Positions 14,204-27,377 of a DNA stretch of 64,000 nt are shown piece after piece. Position 1 is the first letter of the stretch. Every line of letters starts with the position of its first letter. A model generated the notes under the pieces. That model was given only the letters and a program-made list of their open reading frames with translations, did not search any database and was not told where the DNA came from. The position numbers and the translations under genes were made by a program. Location: the NCBI GenBank assembly GCA_963576735.1, contig OY755177.1, positions 2,852,001-2,916,000 of the forward strand, given 5' to 3'. This stretch comes from Bedellia somnulentella (Eukaryota; Arthropoda; Insecta; Lepidoptera; Bedelliidae).

Positions 14204-14632
14204 ACTTTAATCATTTATGCATACTTAATAAGTTATCAAAAACAAGTAGGTCCTAAGTAACCCTTAAAAAGATAGCCTGTCATTCCAAAGCTATAGGCTT
14301 TCCCATCAACCCTTTAGAGCCCGTTGCAAATACGGTGTCGACTGTTAGCAAATTAATTTTAAAAACTCATTTCCGGCGGCAACCGCATGTCACGTGACCA
14401 CCTGCGCGCATGCCTAGTATTAAATGTCAGGAATAACGTTATTTGTACTGGAATTATAGTAACGTACTAGGCATACCTTGAATTGTTCTTAACACGTGGT
14501 TATGATGTAAGAATTTGGTAGATTTTTATGAGTCTGGTAGGATATTCTGTCATAGTATAAACTTTTCGGAAGATAAAATAAAAAGTTTTTACTGCTTTAA
14601 TATTTTTTTTAAATTCATACTTGTAAAAATAA

Positions 14633-14823
14633 TGCCGTGTTGTGTCGGCTTACAATAGCACTACCCCTTTCTACCCGTGGGTGATCGTAAGAGGCGATTA
14701 AGGGTATAGGGGCTTTTTAAGTGGTTTTTGGGCGATGCGGTTGGAGACCCGTCACCAAAAACATTTATTATTACCATCTTTCCCCCAATCAACTTCCAAA
14801 AGTGGCTAAGGAATTTCTCATTA
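14633..14823 (+). mobile_element. Element B, copy 3, 3'-truncated
   Basis: Starts at the normal 5' end (gccgtgttgtgtcggc) and stops about 60 bp short of the tail. It faces copies 1 and 2, so transcripts across 13.0-14.8 kb could fold back. Confidence 0.85.
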
Positions 14824-15217
14824 TTTAAAACACCATACGATTATGTCGTATAAATAGAAATTCAAAGCTGAAAGATTATTCTTATTTATCACCCAAATCC
14901 TTTAAGAGGAAGGCTATATTTTTCTTCTACTGAATCATGATTCGATATTCTAATCATAAATAATTCGAGGAGAATGGAAAATCAAATATTGATACCCTCA
15001 AACAGTCCTTTATTACTGTACTCGACTCCACGATATTCAATGGGACTTCTAATGAATAAAAAATCGAAATCAAAAGACATATCCTAGTCCCGTGGGTGGG
15101 ACGGAAGGATGCGAGGTCAATGACCACCACCCACTGCACTACTGCCTGAGAAACCATTCAACAAGGCTTCAGTGATTTTTACTTTGGATTTATACTTTTT
15201 ATGTAGTTGTGTTTAGT

Positions 15218-15462
15218 TAGCTGTGTAGTGTCGGCTTAGAATAACACTACCCCATTTCTTCCGGTGGGTGTACGTAAGAGGCGACTAACGGTATTGGGGC
15301 TTTTAAGGGATTTTTGGGCGGTGAGTTTGGAGACCCATCACCAACAACCTTTATTTTACCATCTTTTCCCCACGCAACTTCCAAAAGTGGCTGAGGAATT
15401 TCTAATTCCCTAGCTCTGGCTACCCCTTCATGGGATTTATAGCCGTGAGTATATGTATGTAT
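15218..15462 (+). mobile_element. Element B, copy 4, with target duplication
   Basis: Full-length copy flanked by a perfect 12-bp direct repeat gttgtgtttagt (15206-15217 and 15463-15474), which fixes the two ends. Confidence 0.92.
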
Positions 15463-16533
15463 GTTGTGTTTAGTGTCGCGTTTTGATAGAATTACTCTGT
15501 CTCACCCTTTGAGTGACTTATGAGATGGTTAAAGTAGCTAAGTCTTTTTAGTGACTAAGGCTCAAACGATCATTGAGTTTAAAATCATATGGTGTTGATT
15601 AGTTTATTCTGAAGCCTTAATTGTTATATGTTTATTTATTCAAAGTTTAAAAAGAGTTCAGTGCTCCGAGGTTTGGTGCCAAAAATAAGTTAAGCTTCTC
15701 ATACTCTCCCAAAAAAACTGTTTGACAAAAGTGATACTCATTCATATTAATTATTCCACTTAAAACTGCGATCAACTTTAAATATAAAACTCTTACACCA
15801 AGTTACAAGGCAGTAAAATATACTTCTAAGAATAAAACTGCCTACATCACCCCAATTTTTCACAAATGAGTAATTTGACTAATTGTATTAATTGAGTAGG
15901 TGAGGACTGAGTCGCGTGGGCGACGTCGGTAGGAGTGAGGGTTGTGTCTGTCACGCATCGAGGCTTTTTTGAGGCTTTTAGTGTGTTGGTTTAAATCGAA
16001 TAACTGTATAACCTCAGATTGATATTTTATTAGAGAGATTTTTTAATTATTTTTAATTGTCGGCACTAATTTATTCGAAAATGCTTACCCCCAATGTCAT
16101 TCAGAGTGATGTTATAGGTTATATTTCCTCTGAAGGTTGTAGCATTCCATCAATGAAATTTGTTCATCCATTTTCACACCTATTCCAAAACAGACACAGA
16201 AACAAAATTAACAGTATTAGTAAAGATAAATATGATGTAAATTAGTATAAAATAAAATATTCCATTTCGAATACCTGAAACATTTCCAACATATATTAAC
16301 AATGTGTTCAGTGTTGACAAAGCGATTTAGATATGTATGAAAATAGATGTATGAGTTCGCGACAAAACATGATTTGTATGGCTGCTAAGACTGTTTAACT
16401 ACGACTTTTGTCACTTGGGGTGAACAATATTTATGTCTGAGCACAGCTGAACTATTTTATTAACCTTGTACAGGTGAGAACTAATTCACTGCTAATTGGT
16501 ATCATTTTCTTGCATAATCACTGACTAACATAA

Positions 16534-16795
16534 TATACATACCTATATTCACGCCATTAGTTCCCGTTGGGATAGGCAGAGACTATCGATCGCCACTTTT
16601 GTACGGTCTCTCTTGCTTTGTTTACATCCATCAATCGCTTCATACATGCTCTTTAATTCTTCATACTTCGGACACCTGGCTTTTGGAGCACACTCTATCT
16701 GGTATAAATTTACATATACGCAGGCCATTAGTTCCTATTGAGGTGGCAGAGATTATCAATCGCTACTGTTTAATCTTGTCAAACGTCCCGAGCTT
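16534..16795 (-). mobile_element. Two diverged copies of a lepidopteran short repeat
   Basis: attcacgccattagttcccg, then 'ggataggcagagac' (16550-16590), and a second 'caggccattagttcctat' with 'ggtggcagagat' (16721-16750), are two worn antisense copies of one family. Confidence 0.55.
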
Positions 16796-17060
16796 CGCCA
16801 AAATTCTTTAAGATCAATACTAATCTTACAAAGCTAAAGAGTTTGTTTGGTTGTAAGTGCTTACATTAGGCAGTAAGTCCAAACAAGTTATTTTTTTGTT
16901 GGTGAGTTGTATTATTGAGCCAACTTTATAACCTCATGCTCAATTTACATAAAAAGGTGAGTAAGGCTGTGATATGATGAATATGTAAATATATAGTTTA
17001 CGTAGAGAAAGCTGCGGGCGTTAGAAGTAGTAGTATAATAGGTATGGCTGTGTCCAGCTA

Positions 17061-17234
17061 AAGAGCTTATTCCATTACACTTTGTCGTTGCTGAATTCAG
17101 ACGTCCTTCGAAGTTACTGCCGCAGACGCTTGTTATTCCACTACACAAATTTCAGTTTGAACGTTATTCCACTAGTCTGAATTCAGATTCTGTGGCTTTC
17201 AGACGTCTTGATCAGACAAATGGAATAAGCTCTT
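17061..17234. mobile_element. Tc1/mariner-type MITE, 174 bp
   Basis: Has perfect 16-bp terminal inverted repeats (aagagcttattccatt and its complement) and TA on both sides (17059-17060, 17235-17236). Several internal 'tattccact' and 'tcagacgtc' motifs repeat. No coding region. Confidence 0.75.
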
Positions 17235-17761
17235 TAGTACGCTCTGTCTTTCCTTTCGAGGATATAAGTGTGATGTTTTTGGTTAAGATTCTAGATTTCT
17301 ACATCGCGTGTTTAAAAACGAAGTAAAAGGTTTATTAAATATTAACCGCGGTTTTAATTGTGTTTCTGGACTAGTTTATGTTAATCATAATACTTTTTTT
17401 TAATGCCACATACTTTTGAAATGATGCCAGACTAATATATTATGCGGAATATCGCGTGATATGTCGCCAAGGGGTGTTTAGCGTATTTAACCGACTTTAG
17501 CTAAGGTACAAAATCATTATGATATTCTATATAATTTAGTATTTTTTTATGTGTGTATAGAGCCAATGTGGATGAGGTAAAGTTGATATCAAGACGACTA
17601 CGGAAAACTCCTTCAGATCGAATAGATATTATGCCTAAAAAGGCAGGCATTCGACGCCTGTATGAACAATGAAAAGAAATGTAGAAATATTGAAGAATGT
17701 CAGCAAAGCTTGAGACTTATGCATACGGAAGGAGCAATCAATATAATAATAAATGTCTCTC

Positions 17762-17785
17762 CTTCTTTCTTTCTTTCTTTCTTTC
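17762..17785 (+). repeat. (CTTT)n simple repeat at a retroelement-like 3' end
   Basis: A run of TTTC units follows 'aataataaatgtctctcc'. Short open frame at 17556-17672 (ending ...GIRRLYEQ, then stop) lies upstream and may be a LINE protein remnant; I cannot identify it. Similar 3'-end-like signatures are at 35330-35366 and 49385-49412. Confidence 0.5.
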
Positions 17786-18216
17786 AATAGTCATTGCCTA
17801 CCCCAAATTAAAAAAAAAGTGTAATATTATTAAATAAAACTACAGCTTATGTAAAATAGATTGTGCTCGCAATAGGTAACTTCAACTGTTCATTAGTAAC
17901 AATACGCAAACCAGTTTACCCGTTTATGTCATTTCATCAAATGACATCATGGTTTTCGATATTTTTCATACGGCAATGAGCGTATTGTTCTTATAGCAAT
18001 TGTTCAAATATGGTATTCGTACATGCATTGTTTAACTTTTATGCTATTCACACTTATTCTTGTGCATATAATTCCGATAAAGTTGCTTTAACCTTCCTAC
18101 AATCTCCGTAATTCAGCAAGGTTCTCAGTATGTGCATTAAGAAAAAGTTTAGCTCTCTGAAGAGATCTGTTAAAACATTTATTTTTCTAATGATTTTGAA
18201 ATAAGATATATGATAT

Positions 18217-18297
18217 ATACTTAAAAAGCCCGCTAAGTCGCCTCTTATGACACTCGCGGGAAGAAATGGGTAAATGCATTTTTTAAGCTCACCCTAC
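18217..18297 (-). mobile_element. Element B fragments elsewhere (representative)
   Basis: A short antisense piece (ttaaaaagcccgctaagtcg, then 'cctcttatgacac') marks a degraded copy. Another worn sense copy is at about 31709-31862, and a short antisense tail piece is at 42657-42710. Confidence 0.5.
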
Positions 18298-19524
18298 TCT
18301 AGATAGCGAATTAAAACTACAAATTCATTTATTACATATATATCACTATACTATATATCACAACATTGTCATCTACAGATTCCCAATAATCATTTCCTAT
18401 CATCACCAATGGCTATCCCCAATATCTTCGACCGTAGTATTCGTAAGAATCCGCTTGCAAACCTTGACGAGCTATTTGCCTGGCATTGGGCCCACTAGAG
18501 CTGCACTGCATTATATTTGGACCTATTCCAAAACGGGTAATGTGGACTAGATTTTAGATTCGATTATATACTTAGTATCTTAGATATCGTTGGTTCATAG
18601 TTTTTGCGGGGGAGGTAGTTTTACTTTTTTGAATACGTAAAACATAGCTTTAATTTTTGCATTAAAATATATTACACAAAGTCTAATTTAGTACTCAGTT
18701 TGCCTGTACCGAATAACTATTGAGTGGGCGCCATATTCTACTCAAAATCTGTTACATGGCTAAGCATAACTCTCCATTTAAAAAGAATAAAGTTTCCTTA
18801 CAATGATTTCCACCACCGTTGTAAATCTTGCCAAAAAGAAAATGCTCATTTCATGAGTCTCTATTATGAGATTCTGTTTGTCAGATGACAATTTATTTTC
18901 ATCAAAAATATTGTTTACTGTAGTCTGAATATAGTAATGAATCTATTCCTTATTCGTTTCAACCTTCAATCCCTTCGACAGTTACTCGTCAGTTCAACCG
19001 CTGCCTTTTTCGTATCAACAGCCTTTAAGCTCTACTATAATGGTGAGCCCAGCCCTTATTAAGGTTCCCGCGGACATAAGTCACTGCCTTCTTTGACGAA
19101 GTAGTAATTATGACGAGTCAATATCAACAGCTGTTTCCTTCGGAACTGCCAGTTCGTCTAAATAGGAATACAATAGAGTAGAACTAGTTGAGCGTAAATA
19201 CTGTTAAGGCGATGCTTTGATTGAATTGAAACTTTGGAAAGTAAGAGAGACATTGAATGTCTCTAATATGTGTTTTTATATACACACTTGCACATGTCGT
19301 TAGATACTATTAGAATAGGTATAGCTATACATTGGTCTCCAATTTTTATATTATCCTAGCCACAAGAAACATTAAAAAAACTTTGTATTAAGCATTTTTG
19401 GAAGATGAAAGATGATGGCACTAAAATCCATAAAATAATTCATTTTCTTGTTCTTTGTTTTATTTTAGAGAGCAATAACCTTATTTACTTCCCTGACATA
19501 CAGCTGAAATAAAAATATAACATT

Positions 19525-20282
19525 TAGTGCAAGTGAAAACGCAACGATTACGATTACAGATGCAGATGTCTTAAATATATTTTTGCTGATCATAAGTAAG
19601 ATAGTAGCATTATTATTACTTACCAGTAAATAAAAAAAATTGATGAGAATAGAATAACTCTTTATTGCACATCAAACACAAATTTACAAAAGTTATAATA
19701 TGATTAAACAGTGTACAGTGAGGTACAATTGGCGGTCTTATCGCTAAAAGCGATCTCTTCGAGACGACCTTAGGAAGGTGAGATCGATAAATTAATTATT
19801 TGAAAAAAGTTTTTTAAATCAATCAGTCCCTTAAAACATAATTGAAATCGCTCGGGTCACCGCTCACGGAACAAAAGAAACACATTTACTGTGGTCTTGA
19901 TCACTTGAGCAACAATAGAGGAAAAATATCGGTTTAAGAAAATATTGTCATTTCTGTCTCTTGCAGTACTATCGGATGTAATTTTAAATTAAACTACATG
20001 TCACAAAACCTAGAGAATGGAAGGTCCAAAAATACACAGGTTACTTAACCATGTTTCACTTTTTTTAGTTGGCTTCTAATATATATTTTATGAAATATGT
20101 TATCAAATTTTAATATTTAAGTTTTTATACGATTCGAGATACTTCAAAGTTACGTGGATATAGTGCAAGTGAAAACGCAACGATTAAATTGCGCTTACAG
20201 ATGCAGATGTCTTAAATATATTTTTTGCTGATCATAAGTAAGATAGTAGCATTATTATTATTTACCAGTAATTAAAAAAATA
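19525..20282 (+). repeat. ~115-bp direct repeat pair
   Basis: tagtgcaagtgaaaacgcaa to 'accagtaa(a/t)taaaaaaa' occurs at 19525-19637 and again at 20158-20282, nearly identical except for a short change near the beginning. About 520 bp lies between them, including the LINE end at 19645. They could be two copies of a small A-tailed retroposon, or terminal repeats of a small element. Confidence 0.7.
19645..19785 (-). mobile_element. LINE 3'-end fragment
   Basis: gaataactctttattgcaca followed by ggcggtcttatcgctaaaag and 'cgatctcttcgagacgacctt' match a common lepidopteran non-LTR 3' end as I remember it, antisense here. Confidence 0.6.
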
Positions 20283-20320
20283 CTTGAGTAATGTGAACCC
20301 CGCTGAATTAAATTATTACT

Positions 20321-20400
20321 AAGTCACGTGATGCTCAGAAGTATTAGTACCTCTGCCAACCCCTTCGAAGATATTCGGCGTGAACTTTTATGTTATGTTA
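20321..20400 (+). mobile_element. SINE-A 3' fragment
   Basis: Only the last ~80 bp of SINE-A are present, starting at the aagtcacgtgatg E-box and ending in TTATGTTATG. It is 5'-truncated. Confidence 0.8.
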
Positions 20401-21224
20401 CTAGCTGTCTCATATAATGCGCAAATACAAAACTCCTTCAACTTATCTATTTGGTCCTATAACCTTTCCTCGATTCATGGGCTATTTAAAACTGTAAGAT
20501 ATTTTCAAATCAAACTAGTAGATATTATATCAGCATGTTGAAAAAAATCTTGAGATTTATATTATTAGTAAAGATACGATAGAATTACCAACTGGCAATA
20601 GAAAGTCAGAAAATTGTAACAATGAGTCTAATGACGGTCGGGATGTGTCAGCTCCATTAAACTTATAATGGTGTGAATATACGACAAAAAGTTGTGATTG
20701 AGCAAGGTATTGTCAAGATCTAAGAAAGATTAAGTTAATGTAAGTATAGTGAAAAAATAAGAGTTAATGATGAATTATCTGTATGAATGGCATTGTGTGT
20801 ATCTCATTATGTTTTTTATATTAAGCCAATGTGTCATTTGTCGGCTTAGACTAGCCAACTTAATCTTTAATGAACAGGCTTTTTTTCCTTTTGCTTTATA
20901 TTTCCTTGTATTGTGGATTTTTCGAAAACATTTGCATGTTAATTTATTGACAACATGGTCCCATTGCTTTTAGCTGGAATATCTTCACCAATATTATCAT
21001 CAGAGACATTTGGTAGTTTTTTTAAGAAACCATACTCAATTATTCCGAAGGACTTTAGTTATAATAATAACACTAAAATCTTACAACCTTTAGTTTATTA
21101 AGTAAAATATCCTTACGAAGTCGGACTAGTTCGCTAGTATTGCTCTTAGTTCCATTATAATTTGTAAAAGCCTTCGGTATTGGTCCTGACAGAATCGATC
21201 CCCGGAGCATCGTAGCCTCCGACC

Positions 21225-22110
21225 GCAATATTTTCCATGCTACCTTTTTCAATATGGCCGGTAGCTCGACGCACCTTTTCCGCTCGCCCCAATAAATTAA
21301 ACCCACCTGAGAGGCTTGCAATGTGCGGTTTCAAATTTGTTCTCTGTGTTTTTATAGTGCCCTGGTATCCTGATGGGAAGAGATGCCTTCGATACAGAAA
21401 GGCATAAATCGAGCATTAACAAGTGTAACTCTATAAAGATAAATGTGATTGCAGTTACATTAAGTATAAGAAAAATCATTGTGGTAAAAAAAAACGTTGC
21501 GGTATATTCGTTTGTACAAAGCGATAGTTCTGCTTGCCCTTTGCTTTGTATACCTATATCACGCAAATACAGTGTCCAGCTGAAAATAGGATACACTGAA
21601 AATCAAGTGTCGTAATAGCTAACTTTTTTCTGGGTGTATGCGGTACAAATCTTTCCCAATATCGCCGATATGTTTGCGCGCCTTCGTTGCGCTCCAATAA
21701 ATTACAACAGCTCATGAGATTTACAGTTTTTCTTTAAAAGCTCTGTGTTTTTATGGTGCCCTAGTATTATGGTGGGTAGAGCAATGCCTTTATAAATAGA
21801 GGCATGGGTTTTTATCCTGAATCAGGGCACCCCCTATGAAACTTTAAAAAGTTAAATGTGCAAATACATCAAGCAAGGGAGAGGATATTTATCGTAAATA
21901 AACTCACATTGCTTTTTCTTCATTCATGTGACAGTCAAAATGTATAAAAAAAAATATGGGTACCCACGGACGGTGCAAAATTTACTTTATAAGTCTATAT
22001 CTTTTCCAATATCGCTGGTTTGCGCACCTCCGCTGCGCTCCAATAAATTACACCCGCCAGGGAGGTTTGCAGTGCGCCCTTTCAAATTGTTTCTCTCTTC
22101 GTTTGATGAC
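21225..22110 (+). repeat. Three diverged copies of a ~150-bp repeat
   Basis: Units near 21225-21390, 21650-21800 and 21990-22100 share, in order, a 'cg..gcgctccaataaatta' core, a 'gaggtttgcagtg'-like segment, 'ctctgtgtttttatggtgcc' and 'gggtagagatgcc' (the third is cut short). Small open frames here, including the 106-codon one at 21928, fall in the repeats. Confidence 0.65.
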
Positions 22111-25100
22111 TTCATTTCTCTTATTCTTTTATTTAAGTCTTTAATTGAATTGTCACGCTTTGAGTGTTTCGTTTGGAATTCTTTGAGTCATGTGAGTTCA
22201 TATTTTTTTATTTGGTTTTATATTTGTTATTTCGTCTTTGTAACCTGAGGCCTAGATAATGATAATTTTTTTTTGTTTAAAGTAAAAAAGAGTTTTCTGA
22301 AATTAAAATTCTTAACAAGAGACATGCAGTCATTATAAGTTTGATTAGTACAATGAAGTTCTGTGATAGTCTAGATATGTTTTGTTTTTTTATATGAATT
22401 TAGCGAAGCTATTGTATTTTTATAATAAAAATTATCATAATGCACTTCTATTTCACTCTTACTTTAAAATTGCTATAGGCTGAGTTATTAATGTCCAGAA
22501 CAACCATAAAATGCAATGAAATTTTAAATATAATTTATTCATTTGCGTAGATGATATAAAAAGTTGAACTTTATACTGATAATCAGTTACAAGATAACTG
22601 ATAGTAAACGATAAAAACAGGTCCTGATGTGATGCCTAATTTTGGTTTGATGACAACAATAGAGGGACGAAAATTTTATAAATTGCTTTAGTCATAGCTT
22701 TTAACATTCAGTCGACCGTCTAACAAATATGACTCAGCCGCTCATAAATTTGCGTGAAAATATATAATTCTATTTACATATATGCTGTAGTTTATTTTGG
22801 AGATTTAGACATAAATTTTATTCATGTGATATATGCTTGATCTCTGCCAAATTTCGGCCACCTGGTTTTGGGTATTTGAATTTATTTTTGTCTTTATTGC
22901 ACAAGATTTAAAGTAGGTGATTGCATATGGATGCCTTACACAGATTTGTAAATGACATAAAATATTGTTATGTTTTTTTTGGTACTATAATAAAGTTGAT
23001 TCACTGTGATATCAATAGTTTTATCAGTATTAGAAACTGAATATACTTAAGAAAGGAAGTGATGATATAAATTCGATTTTTCAACCCGTAATATTTCATA
23101 TATTTTTTATTATTAACAAAAAAAAACGCGAGCTTTTATACTCTCCAAAACATTAATTATGCCAAGCTTAATTGGGTGTGATCCTTCCAAAAGGTTAACT
23201 GCATGAAATATTCAAACATTGTCGTCAGCTAACCCGAATTTTGTGTTATTTTTGTAAAATCCATATTGGATGCCGGTGATTCCGCAAATCACTCTGTTTT
23301 CGTACCTCGTTCTAAAAGGATTGGTGTTGGTAAATCTGTGAACATTTCGTCCATTACTGCCGACACTTTGACGTGTTCACTTAATGGATGCTCTACGCGA
23401 TATAATGGGAACGTTTGAGAGGTCTATACTGAATTGCTTTTGCTTTCTGAAAAATATGAGTAGTGATGTTGGAGCCATGTGTGTCTTTCCAATTATGTAT
23501 TTTTATTTCTGTTATATACATACAGGTATGTTAGAGTATAGGTTTCTTTTAGGTATTTGGGCTTTCTATCAAATACATATAGTGATGTTGAAACCATATG
23601 TGTTGTTCAATTATAAATTTTGTTTTGTTTTACGGTGATGGAAAAAATCGCAAAGAAATCTACATCACGCAGTTTTAATTATTCATGAAGTGATACGATA
23701 AGATAGTCATACCCTAGGGTATTGGTTCCATTTGTAGAAATAATCTTTTGTCTTTCAATATGTTGCGATGATCTTACATTTACATTAATACACAATAATA
23801 GAAAATCTATTAGCAAATTATGATATTGGTTTCACTCATACGAATCCCAATTATTATTCAGTATAATCACCTTGATAATCAAAAATCTAATTTGTAAATC
23901 GATTACCGACCACATCGGAGCGCTTTTTGACTATTGAGTCATCAGCGTGCAACCTATTTCCTGAACGCAGTATTGTACGGTTTGACCTAGTTGACTTTTA
24001 TAGTTTAGCTTCTATTTGTTAATACTTTGACAAAAATAATGATAATCAAGATCTATGATCTTAACATTGTTAACTACTAATAAAATAAAATGAAATAAAA
24101 ATATTATTAATTCAATCATACTATAAAACTAGTGGACTTTAATTTAAAAAAAAAATATAAAACTATGTTTTTTAACTACTCAATCCTTATGCAATTCAGA
24201 GTGATGATATTCAATTACCTTTGCTTTTTCTGAAGATTGTAGGATATTATAATAAAATCGTTTATGAAATATAACAAAAATGTACAGAAAGACAGGTATA
24301 CGAACAAATCTTTCCTCTTTATAATTAGTAAAGATTATATTATGTGCATGCCTCAATGATATACACGTGTAATCTTATTGAGTATATTGTTGGTGTGACT
24401 AAGATTACAAATAAATAAATTAAATTAAATATTCTTAGTACAAAGCTCTTGTAGTTTGTTTAGTCATCTATGCTTACCTAATCATGGCTTTACTCTCAAA
24501 ACAGGGTTGATAGATGAGAAAAGACGGTGAAATGAAATATATGTGTCCATCCAACCACATCCCGGATCCCTATTCCTTCGTACTAAAATCATGGGAAGAG
24601 TTGTTTAGTGTACTTATAGTACTTATTGAGCAAAAAAGGTAACAAAGGCGTTTGTGGTCCGATATTCTTGTCAGCTGAGGCCTTTCGATTTCGTCCGTTG
24701 ATCAAAAATTAAAATCTGACAGACAAATTAATATTTCTAACACTGATATCACAAAATCTTTGAGGCCTTCCCATTAGGATGTTATGTTTGTTATTTATAT
24801 AGGCCATCAAATTCAACTATAATGGCAGGACACTACTATAAAGGGCTCTAAAGATAAAGATGTTTCTGATCTAATAAGGATGTATTACATGTGCGTGACT
24901 TTATGCTGTAACGTCCATAACTAACGCACGTCTTACAACTTTACCATCTCTACTAATCTTGAACGCAGGATATGAAGAGGTACAGCCATTTTGGATTTTA
25001 TTGCTCAAGCATTAAGACTCTAATTAGTATGCTGAGTGGTGTCTCGTGGGAAAGGACTCGATCAAGATAATAATTGAAAAGGATGGCCGACCACATTCAC

Positions 25101-26084
25101 AATCGGAAAATGAGCGCCAGTACTGCTTAGAATTTAAGCGAAAACGCGCTGTTAGACTTTTGTACTACTTCTGTAAGTGCTCTAAAGAAATACATACGTA
25201 TCAATTAACGGTGCAGAGTGCCATAGAAGCGCTTTTTTTTAGATTCATTAGTTTAATCGTTTTGATGGTTTTTGTGACATATTGGTCCCTTTTCAATAGA
25301 TCGTGTTAACTACTCAAACGGTTTAAATTTAGAAGATCCAGCCTTTATATAAAAAAAGTTAGTTTCTCGCCAACTTCTGCATAATGAATTGGTATTTTTC
25401 TCTCTCATTCAAACCTATTTGCTGCATTTCCTTCTGCAATTCTCTTTTCCTGAAGTTATTTTTAAGTGCCGTTTATCCTATCCACAGTGGTTTAATTCGG
25501 TCTGCAATCCGAATGCAATAATCGCAAAAGCAATATAAACAAATCGAAACCTAATACCGATTGTTTAGTAGTCGCGTGCTCAAAGCGATTTTACGAGTGA
25601 AGTTGTGGCGCGCGGGTGCTAAACAACGACTTCCGTTTCCTGTCGGCAATTCGAAATTCAAATACTCACGTGCGCCGGCGCACCGTGTGTGTAAACTTTG
25701 TTAATGATTTAGCTTTACACTATCTAATAATGGGAATTATTGTCGTTTTAAATAGCTGTTTATTTAATCTAATGTTTTTAAATCAGCTTGAATAAAAGTC
25801 CCTCGTTTGATTTTCGTCAATATATTGATTTGCAAAAATATTCATAGTTTTTGGATAAGTGTACTTTTCAGGCGGTCTGATTAGATCTTTATTAAATTAG
25901 GATGTATCTTAAACAATATGGCAAAACAGAGATCGAGGCCTAATGAATTTTCTGACTAAAAGGTTTCGGTGCAAAGTTGGAATACTACGAGTATAACTCT
26001 GACTCGAACTCGAAGAATTTTAACAAAGTCGGTGAGAGTAATATATGGAAAACTTCATGGATTAATCATACTTGGCCATATCAT

Positions 26085-26215
26085 AGTATCGTTGCATTAA
26101 CCAGTGATGAAAGACCTCAATCACGTTATGTTAAAAAAACAGCTCACAAAATGACAGAGTTGTTTACAAAATATAGCACCTCTGCTAGCCCTTCAGAGAT
26201 AAACGTAGTATACGA
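26085..26215 (+). mobile_element. Very old SINE-A fragment inside a 95-codon open frame
   Basis: The stretch agcacctctgctagcccttc (about 26174) and the preceding tcacgtta and acaaaatg pieces line up with SINE-A in the right order. It lies in an open frame at 25977-26264 whose C-terminal half is therefore explained by the repeat. Confidence 0.5.
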
Positions 26216-27377
26216 AATGGCATCAAATTTGTTACTTTCATATCTCATACAAATGGAATCGTGATCTACTCGTAATTCTACAACAATTTTTATTTACAAA
26301 TGACCCATTTCCACGACAAATGAACTAGATTTAGTTAATTCAAATACCACAGAGTCATCAAAACAAACGAGTTAACCAGAGAGTCGTAATTAATGAAGCC
26401 ACAAGCCCGACTCATTATGATGATGAGAACGTACTACGCGTCAGTTCTAATGGCACCGACTATACGTCAGTGGTTTTGATTGGGCTAGATTTATTATGGC
26501 AGCAAGTTTGGTGGGAATATTAATGGGGAATGCGGGGTTTGAAGAATTAGTTCGACGCTTAATAGTTTTAGGGATAGCGTATTGGGTATTAATTAGGTAT
26601 TACTAATTTAACGAATTTCAAAAATAGTAATAAAAAGGTCGACTTCCATAATATATGTAAGATCAGTAAAACTCATAATTTAGTATCAAAAGACATGAGA
26701 CAGTAAAAATTTGTCCGCTAGACTTACAAAAACACAACAGTGACTGGACCGATTTGCCTTAGTTCTTTTTGTTAACTGATAAGTGTAGAAAAAGCAAAAA
26801 AAATATGGAAAAGGCCTATGTTAGACCTTTCCTAGATTTTCACCATTCATTATTTAGTATTTTTACATGCTTAGATGAGAACTATGAGGAAAAGATCACC
26901 GACCACTTTGAAAATTCCTGCATTGCTTAAATGCATCATACAACAACAAAAGGAAGTGATGAGGTAATAAAATACCAGCAGATGACATACGCGAGCAAGT
27001 CATGTTTGAGAATTTGTAGTTGAAATGTGAATTCCTTCGCGGAGATAGCAGAAAGGTCGTTAAAACGCGTGTCTGTAATAAAAGTGGATGTGGCACTTAA
27101 TGTTTGACTTGAAATGGTTGCAAGGAAATGTGAGGACAAGTTAATAAATGTTATATGGTCGACATTTGAAAGCGGGAATAGCGACACTTGTGGCGGTTAT
27201 GTCTTTATTTTTAATCTTGATCAGTTGCACGGTTTCGTAATGATAGTTTGTATGTTTGTTTCGCATGGGCTATATTTGATGGTGTATCGGTGTTTATACT
27301 GGATGCAAAATTTTGTGACAGACGGTGCCATAAACTAGTCATACAACATCGGCGTTTGATAAAGTGTAATGGGAGTA

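Noticed and set aside
21928..22248. 106-codon open frame with hydrophobic C-terminus
   Set aside because: The middle is the third copy of the local 150-bp repeat and the end is a T-rich tract translating to Phe/Leu; no family match.
25977..26264. 95-codon open frame that looked like a small gene
   Set aside because: Its second half follows an old SINE-A copy in order (agcacctctgctagcccttc and neighbours), and no protein family is recognised.
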